Source: Guptibacillus hwajinpoensis (GTDB lineage: Bacteria; Bacillota; Bacilli; Bacillales; Guptibacillaceae). From it: a stretch of 64,000 nucleotides of DNA. The notes beneath the pieces were generated by a model. It saw only the letters and a program-made list of their open reading frames with translations. It made no database searches and had not been told where the DNA came from. Both the position numbers and the translations under genes were made by a program. Below, piece by piece: positions 59,311-64,000 of the stretch (its first letter is position 1; every line of letters begins with the position of its first letter). The stretch spans positions 186,001-250,000 of the forward strand of contig NZ_JAIVAE010000007.1 of NCBI RefSeq assembly GCF_020171785.1, read 5' to 3'.

Positions 59311-60357
59311 ATGAATCGGGAATTTTTATTGGAATTGTTATCAACTGCTTCACCGTCAGGAGCTGAAATGGAGATTCAGCATAAATGGATGGAGTATGTG
59401 AAGGAATTTGCGGACGAAATGAAAACAGACAATGCAGGAAATGCCATTGGCGTTCTTAATCCCAATGCAGAATTTAAAGTTCTCCTTGCTGGCCACTGTG
59501 ATGAGATCGGATTTATGGTAAAGAAAATTGATCAAGATGGTTTCATTCGTGTGGAAAAGTTAGGTGGGATTAGTCATAAACCTGCTATCGGAATGAAGGT
59601 AACCATCCTTGGCACACATGGAAACTTAACTGGAGTATTTGGGGTGAATGCTGAACATCATGGTGGAGCAAAAGAATTCAATTTCGAAGATCTTTACATA
59701 GATTGTGGAGCAACTTCAAAAGAAGAGATTGAAAAGTATGTTCAGATAGGGGATCTAGCTGTCTATAAACGCGAAGTTGAGCACTTATTGAATGACAGAA
59801 TCAGTGGTAGAGGTCTAGATAATCGCACGGGCTCGTTTATTGTCGCAGAGGTTCTACGAAAACTCGCTAAGCGAAATCCTAAAGTAGGTGTATATGCAGT
59901 TAGTACAGTGAACGAAGAAACCAATATGGGCGGAGCATACTTTGCCGGTGCAGGAATTCAGCCAACGATGGCCATTGCTTGTGATGTGACATTTTCTTCT
60001 GATTATCCTGGCATTGATGCAAGAAAACACACGGAGGTTAATCTCGGGGGCGGCCCTGTTCTTGCGAAAGGTGCTCCAATTAATATTAAAATTAATCAAC
60101 TACTCGAAAAGGCTGCAAAAAAGCTTGATCTTAAACTTCAGTATGAATTAACACCAAGAATGACAGGAACCGATGCTGATAAGCTTCGCTTAACAGGATA
60201 TGGTGTGCCGATCTCACTCGTATCTTTGCCGCTTCGCTATATGCATGCGCCAGTTGAAACAGTTAGTCTCAAAGACATGCAGGAAGAAATTGATTTGTTA
60301 GTTGAAATGATTGCAGAATTAACTGGTGAAGAAAGTGTAAATCCATTAAGTAAATAA
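59311..60357 (+). CDS. M42-family metallo-aminopeptidase
   Basis: A 348-residue tetrahedral-type aminopeptidase/glutamyl aminopeptidase. Metal and catalytic residues are visible: His in LAGHCDEIG, bridging Asp in GRGLDNRTG, the Glu pair in TVNEETNMGG, Asp in ACDVTF and His in RYMHAPVE. It trims short peptides in the cytosol; B. subtilis has similar proteins (YsdC, YtoP). The ATG follows GGAGGTG by 8 bases. Not linked by position to the peptide-import operon. Confidence 0.9.
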   Translation: MNREFLLELLSTASPSGAEMEIQHKWMEYVKEFADEMKTDNAGNAIGVLNPNAEFKVLLAGHCDEIGFMVKKIDQDGFIRVEKLGGISHKPAIGMKVTILGTHGNLTGVFGVNAEHHGGAKEFNFEDLYIDCGATSKEEIEKYVQIGDLAVYKREVEHLLNDRISGRGLDNRTGSFIVAEVLRKLAKRNPKVGVYAVSTVNEETNMGGAYFAGAGIQPTMAIACDVTFSSDYPGIDARKHTEVNLGGGPVLAKGAPINIKINQLLEKAAKKLDLKLQYELTPRMTGTDADKLRLTGYGVPISLVSLPLRYMHAPVETVSLKDMQEEIDLLVEMIAELTGEESVNPLSK

Positions 60358-60362
60358 TAATA

Positions 60363-60392
60363 TTGACAAAATTGTGACAATTATGCTACGAT
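60363..60392 (+). promoter_or_regulatory. Promoter of the bmr leader
   Basis: TTGACA, 18-base spacer, TACGAT. A start near 60399 leaves about 30 bases before the leader ORF. Confidence 0.6.
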
Positions 60393-60430
60393 GACAAAGT
60401 GAAAAATAACGGTAAAGGAGAGTGTGTGTG

Positions 60431-60502
60431 ATGAGACATGTTTTAACAGGTATAATCCAACCAATTTCATGTACTCATAGACGCACTTTGCCAGAGAAGT
60501 AA
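60431..60502 (+). CDS. Leader peptide controlling bmrCD (BmrB-like role)
   Basis: A 23-codon frame starting MRHVLTGIIQPISCTH, with AAAGGAG 10 bases upstream and its own promoter. It ends 23 bp before a strong intrinsic terminator. In B. subtilis bmrCD follows a translated leader (bmrB) that couples ribosome stalling to antitermination; this leader is shorter than that one, but it has the same position and logic. Its 3' codons (60479-60492) can pair with the 5' arm of the terminator. The peptide itself probably has no other function. Confidence 0.75.
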   Translation: MRHVLTGIIQPISCTHRRTLPEK

Positions 60503-60525
60503 CCCCTTTGTCACAAAAAGGAATC

Positions 60526-60557
60526 GGCACGCGTCTTAGACGTGTGCCCTTTTTTTT
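60526..60557 (+). terminator. Attenuator terminator T1 of bmrCD
   Basis: GGCACGCGTC pairs with GACGTGTGCC (one G-T) around a 3-base loop, followed by 8 Ts. The alternative pairing is AGACGC (60479-60484) with GCGTCT (60531-60536) and TGCC (60489-60492) with GGCA (60526-60529), which would break the terminator. Confidence 0.85.
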
Positions 60558-60575
60558 ATGTCCAATGATTGGATG

Positions 60576-60606
60576 AGACATAGCCGCATACGGCTATGTC
60601 TTTTTT
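60576..60606 (+). terminator. Second terminator T2 in the bmrCD leader
   Basis: AGACATAGCCG-CATA-CGGCTATGTCT with 6 Ts, 18 bp past T1 and about 100 bp before bmrC. Tandem terminators would lower basal read-through. Confidence 0.85.
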
Positions 60607-60654
60607 GATCCTCAAATATGATGACAAAGAATGAAGTAGTAGGGGGTGGGAGTG

Positions 60655-60672
60655 ATGATTGCAATTTACTAA
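60655..60672 (+). other. Five-codon mini-ORF upstream of bmrC
   Basis: ATG ATT GCA ATT TAC TAA preceded by GGGGGTGGGAG. It is as well equipped with a ribosome binding site as bmrC, 37 bp downstream. It could tune translation of bmrC or be accidental. Confidence 0.3.
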
Positions 60673-60709
60673 GGAAGACCATGTTAGGGAAAAGACTGGG
60701 GGGAAAAGA

Positions 60710-62461
60710 ATGTTTTCGATTTTAAAGAAGCTAAGCTGGTTTTTTAAGCAGCATTGGAAGCGTTATAGTATTGCAATCGGGTTATTGATATTAGGTGGGA
60801 TCCTTGAGGTTATTCCTCCGAAGCTAATTGGGATGGCAATTGATGAGATCAATGTAGGAAGTTTAACTTGGGATAGCTTACGGAATTATCTATTTTTTTA
60901 TGGTGCGTTATTGATTGTCGTTTATCTCGTCACATATGTATGGATGTATCAACTATTTGGTGGTGCATTTCTAGTTGAGAGAATGCTTCGGTCTAGATTC
61001 ATGAAACATCTTCTGAAAATGACGCCGTCTTTTTACGAGAAAAATCGAACTGGGGACTTGATGGCAAGAGCAACAAACGACTTAAAAGCTGTGTCCCTTA
61101 CAGCGGGTTTCGGTATTTTAACTTTGGTTGATTCAACGATCTTTATGTTTCTTATATTGGTTACGATGGGTGTTTTGATTAGCTGGAAACTAACGCTTGC
61201 GGCTATTCTGCCTCTTCCATTAATGGCTCTTGCCATGAACCGTTATGGAAAGGTTATTCATAAGCGCTTTACCGCTGCGCAGGATTCTTTCGGTCATATG
61301 AATGATCAAGTACTTGAATCGATTGCAGGCGTTCGCGTAACGCGTGCTTATGTACAGGAGAGAGCGGATCAGCAAAAATTCAAAAACTTAACAGAAGATG
61401 TTTACAGAAAGAACATTGATGTAGCAAAGATAGATGTCCTTTTTGAACCAACGATTAAAGTTCTCGTAGGGATGAGTTATTTAATTGGTTTAGGATATGG
61501 GGCTTATCTTGTTTTTCACAATGTACTTACACTAGGAGAACTAGTGTCATTTAACGTGTATCTAGGTATGTTGATTTGGCCGATGATTGCGGTTGGTGAG
61601 CTAATTAATGTCATGCAGCGTGGAAGTGCCTCACTAAATCGGGTATTGGATACGTTATCTCACGAAGAAGATGTGAAGGAACATCATGCTCCGAAACATC
61701 ACGAGTCTCCTGGTACGATTTGCTTTGAACATGTTCAGTTTACGTATCCAACTTCTTCAGTTACTAATTTAAATGATGTTTCATTTACGCTTGAAAAAGG
61801 TCAAACGCTCGGTATCGTTGGGCGAACTGGTAGCGGCAAAACCACTTTGCTAAAGCAATTGTTGAGAGAATACCCAGTAGGCAAAGGGAAAATCAAAATC
61901 TCTGATGTACCGATCGAAGAGTTTTCGCTTGGAACGCTTCAAAGCTGGATTGGGTATGTTCCGCAAGATCAAATGCTATTCTCTCGATCAGTGCGAGAAA
62001 ACCTACTTTTTGGTAAGAAAGATGGAACTGACCAAGATATCGATCAAGTGCTCCGTTTATCTGATTTTAAGAAAGATGTCAATCTTCTTCCTCAAGGGCT
62101 TGAAACACTTGTAGGAGAAAAGGGGGTAGCACTATCTGGTGGGCAAAAGCAGAGGGTTTCGATTGCTAGAGCTCTCATGATTGATCCAGAAATTCTTATT
62201 CTTGATGATGCGATGTCAGCAGTGGATGGGAAAACAGAGGCACAAATTCTTGCAAATATAAGAAGTGAACGTGCTGGTAAAACGACGCTTATTGCCACAC
62301 ATCGGCTTTCAGGTGTAAAGCATGCTGATCGTATTCTTGTTCTAGAAGATGGCAAAGTGATTGAAGAAGGTACACATGAGGAGCTTCTTACTCAACAAGG
62401 ATGGTACAGAGAGCAATATGACAGACAGCAACTTGAAGATTCACTAAAGGAGGTGCTGTAA
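60710..62461 (+). CDS. bmrC: Heterodimeric multidrug ABC exporter subunit BmrC (YheI-like)
   Basis: A 583-residue half-exporter: six membrane helices (about 15-310) and an ATPase with Walker A GRTGSGKTT, signature LSGGQKQR and Walker B LILDDAMSAVD. The usual catalytic Glu after Walker B is Asp here, the mark of the degenerate site in BmrCD-type heterodimers. It pumps diverse drugs with BmrD. The ATG follows GGGGGG; an earlier in-frame start lacks a site. It is expressed only if transcription passes the two leader terminators. Confidence 0.9.
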   Translation: MFSILKKLSWFFKQHWKRYSIAIGLLILGGILEVIPPKLIGMAIDEINVGSLTWDSLRNYLFFYGALLIVVYLVTYVWMYQLFGGAFLVERMLRSRFMKHLLKMTPSFYEKNRTGDLMARATNDLKAVSLTAGFGILTLVDSTIFMFLILVTMGVLISWKLTLAAILPLPLMALAMNRYGKVIHKRFTAAQDSFGHMNDQVLESIAGVRVTRAYVQERADQQKFKNLTEDVYRKNIDVAKIDVLFEPTIKVLVGMSYLIGLGYGAYLVFHNVLTLGELVSFNVYLGMLIWPMIAVGELINVMQRGSASLNRVLDTLSHEEDVKEHHAPKHHESPGTICFEHVQFTYPTSSVTNLNDVSFTLEKGQTLGIVGRTGSGKTTLLKQLLREYPVGKGKIKISDVPIEEFSLGTLQSWIGYVPQDQMLFSRSVRENLLFGKKDGTDQDIDQVLRLSDFKKDVNLLPQGLETLVGEKGVALSGGQKQRVSIARALMIDPEILILDDAMSAVDGKTEAQILANIRSERAGKTTLIATHRLSGVKHADRILVLEDGKVIEEGTHEELLTQQGWYREQYDRQQLEDSLKEVL

Positions 62462-64000
62462 ATGAATCGACATGTAGGAAAGCGTTTAGTAAAGTATGCA
62501 CTTGGATTTAAGAAGAATATTTTAATTGCACTTCTACTTTTAACAGTTGCCGTAACAGCGGAACTATCTGGCCCTTTCATTGCTAAACGGATGATCGACG
62601 TTCATATTCTTGGAATTGAGTATCCATGGTATGAATCAGATCAGGGGGAAGACGCTGTTCAATATGATGGTGGATGGTATAAGCGAAGCGATCATTTTGA
62701 AAATAATGAAGCAAAAGGAGAAGAGGCAAGAATTCTTCAAATCGGGCGTGATTATTACTTCATTGACGAACCGATCGCTTTCGACGGTGAAAGATCAATG
62801 AACGAAAATACGCTCACGATCGAAAAGGATGGGCAACGACAGTCCTACGGAGCATCAGAAATAAGCAACGAAGAACTGCTCGCGTTTTATCAACCTCAGA
62901 TTGAACCGATGATCTGGCTCATTGCATTATACTTCGGACTTCTCGTCTTCGCTTCATTTTTTGAGTATGGGCAGGGACTTCTTTTGCAAACTTCAGCTAA
63001 CAGAATCATTCAAAAGATGAGAACAGATGTCTATGCGCAAATTCAGCGATTGCACATCAACTACTTCGATAATTTGCCAGCTGGAAAAGTAGTGGCAAGA
63101 ATTACAAATGATACAGAGGCGATACGTGAGCTTTATGTAACCGTACTCGCAACTTTTTTCACAAGCATCTTTTATATGACAGGGATCTTTGTTGCCTTGT
63201 TCTTATTGGATGTAAAGCTTGCATTTATTACATTAACCATTGTTCCCCTGCTGGTTGTTTGGATCATTGTTTATCGCAAATATGCTTCGAAATTTAATAA
63301 AGTGATCCGGGCAAGAGTGAGTGACATTAATGCTATGATTAACGAATCCATTCAAGGAATGTCACTCATAAGAGCTTTTAAACGCCAGCAAATGACAGAA
63401 CGAGAATTTGAAGAATTAAATGATAGCCACTTTACGTATCAAAACAAGCTTTTACATTTAAATTCTTTAATGTCTCATAACTTGGTTAACATCTTAAGGA
63501 ATATCTCATTTGTAGCATTGATTTGGTATTTCGGAGGAGCTTCTCTTACATCAAGCGCCGTGATAAGTCTTGGGGTTCTCTATGCTTTCGTCGATTATTT
63601 AAATCGATTGTTTCAACCCGTTACAAACATGGTCAACCAACTTGCCAATCTAGAGCAGGCATTGGTTGCTGCAGACCGCGTTTTTGAGCTTCTTGATGAA
63701 GAAGGAGAAGATGTAGCGGATGGAATTTTCCCGCGATATGATGGGAATGTTTCTTTCGATCATGTTTCCTTTGCTTATAAAGAAGATGAATATGTGTTAA
63801 AGAATCTTTCTTTTGAAGCGAAAAAAGGTCAAACCATTGCGCTCGTTGGACACACGGGCTCAGGAAAAAGCTCCATTATGAATTTGTTATTTCGATTTTA
63901 TGATAATCAAAAAGGAACAATATCCATTGATGGGAAAAACATTCAGGATATTAAAAAGCAAGAACTGAGACAGCATATGGCCATAGTGCTTCAGGATCCA
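62462..64000 (+). CDS. bmrD: Heterodimeric multidrug ABC exporter subunit BmrD (YheH-like, 3' end outside window)
   Basis: 513 codons are visible and the frame continues past the edge; the B. subtilis homologue has about 670 residues. Six helices are expected, with the characteristic large insertion between helices 1 and 2 (about residues 50-160, WYESDQGEDAVQYDGGWYKR...) that in BmrD forms an extracellular domain. The ATPase domain starts near 440 with Walker A GHTGSGKSS; the signature and Walker B lie beyond the window. AAGGAGGTG precedes the ATG, which follows the bmrC stop at once. Confidence 0.9.
   Translation, partial: MNRHVGKRLVKYALGFKKNILIALLLLTVAVTAELSGPFIAKRMIDVHILGIEYPWYESDQGEDAVQYDGGWYKRSDHFENNEAKGEEARILQIGRDYYFIDEPIAFDGERSMNENTLTIEKDGQRQSYGASEISNEELLAFYQPQIEPMIWLIALYFGLLVFASFFEYGQGLLLQTSANRIIQKMRTDVYAQIQRLHINYFDNLPAGKVVARITNDTEAIRELYVTVLATFFTSIFYMTGIFVALFLLDVKLAFITLTIVPLLVVWIIVYRKYASKFNKVIRARVSDINAMINESIQGMSLIRAFKRQQMTEREFEELNDSHFTYQNKLLHLNSLMSHNLVNILRNISFVALIWYFGGASLTSSAVISLGVLYAFVDYLNRLFQPVTNMVNQLANLEQALVAADRVFELLDEEGEDVADGIFPRYDGNVSFDHVSFAYKEDEYVLKNLSFEAKKGQTIALVGHTGSGKSSIMNLLFRFYDNQKGTISIDGKNIQDIKKQELRQHMAIVLQDP

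Noticed and set aside
60558-60608. 16-codon frame covering terminator T2 in the bmr leader
   Set aside because: It follows directly on the T-run of T1 and has no ribosome binding site.
1-64000. tRNA, rRNA, CRISPR arrays, insertion sequences, phage genes and toxin-antitoxin pairs
   Set aside because: I looked for conserved tRNA arms, repeated spacers, transposase motifs and paired small ORFs and saw none that could be supported.

Overview
The window looks like chromosome from a spore-forming member of the Bacillaceae. The evidence is moderately AT-rich DNA, AGGAGG-type ribosome binding sites with frequent TTG starts, and a set of recognisable Bacillus genes: the yukE-yukD-yukC secretion cluster, spo0F, ytxGH, sqhC, a Bacillus-type fnr with C-terminal iron-sulfur cysteines, cydABDC, proBA and bmrCD. 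The species cannot be named from this. No rRNA, tRNA, CRISPR array, prophage or intact insertion sequence was seen.

Layout. 1-1.5 kb: left-truncated type VII secretion genes (minus strand). 2-5 kb: a Na+/solute symporter with a tiny partner protein, then an EamA transporter. 5.5-18.9 kb: one long plus-strand operon with two M20-M24 peptidase pairs, a peptide-type ABC importer, a third M24 gene with a one-base frameshift, an FAD amine/amino-acid oxidase and a DUF3830 protein. It ends at a strong terminator and looks like a dedicated uptake and breakdown route for an unknown peptide-like or N-substituted amino-acid compound. 19-21 kb: an aminotransferase and a divergent Crp/Fnr regulator. 21.5-27.5 kb: cydABDC (cytochrome bd and its assembly exporter). 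27.7-36.7 kb: a cell-wall 3D-domain protein, membrane proteins, a broken DUF2252 gene, an old-yellow-enzyme-like reductase and proBA. 36.8-37.9 kb: an ECF sigma factor with its presumed anti-sigma. 38-48 kb: housekeeping and stress genes including ytxGH, spo0F, a DEAD-box helicase, an SDR and a CapA protein. 48.4-51.8 kb: fnr and a three-gene ba3-type oxidase. 52-60 kb: proC, sqhC, speD, an aldehyde dehydrogenase, a sugar kinase and an M42 peptidase. 60.3-64 kb: a bmrCD-type multidrug exporter behind a leader-peptide attenuator; its second gene runs off the end.

Regulation. Two perfect TGTGA-N6-TCACA boxes lie upstream of fnr and of the ba3 oxidase. Each is centred exactly 29.5 bp before the first base of a good -10 hexamer, which is the class II (-41.5) geometry of an FNR-activated promoter. 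This predicts FNR autoactivation and low-oxygen induction of the ba3 oxidase. A weaker box lies upstream of cydA. The bmrCD leader holds a 23-codon ORF, a competing antiterminator pairing and two tandem intrinsic terminators, which predicts induction by ribosome-targeting drugs.

The least understood part is the 13 kb peptidase/importer/oxidase operon. Its substrate is unknown, one M20 copy has lost the usual lid histidine, and a palindrome sits over its putative promoter.
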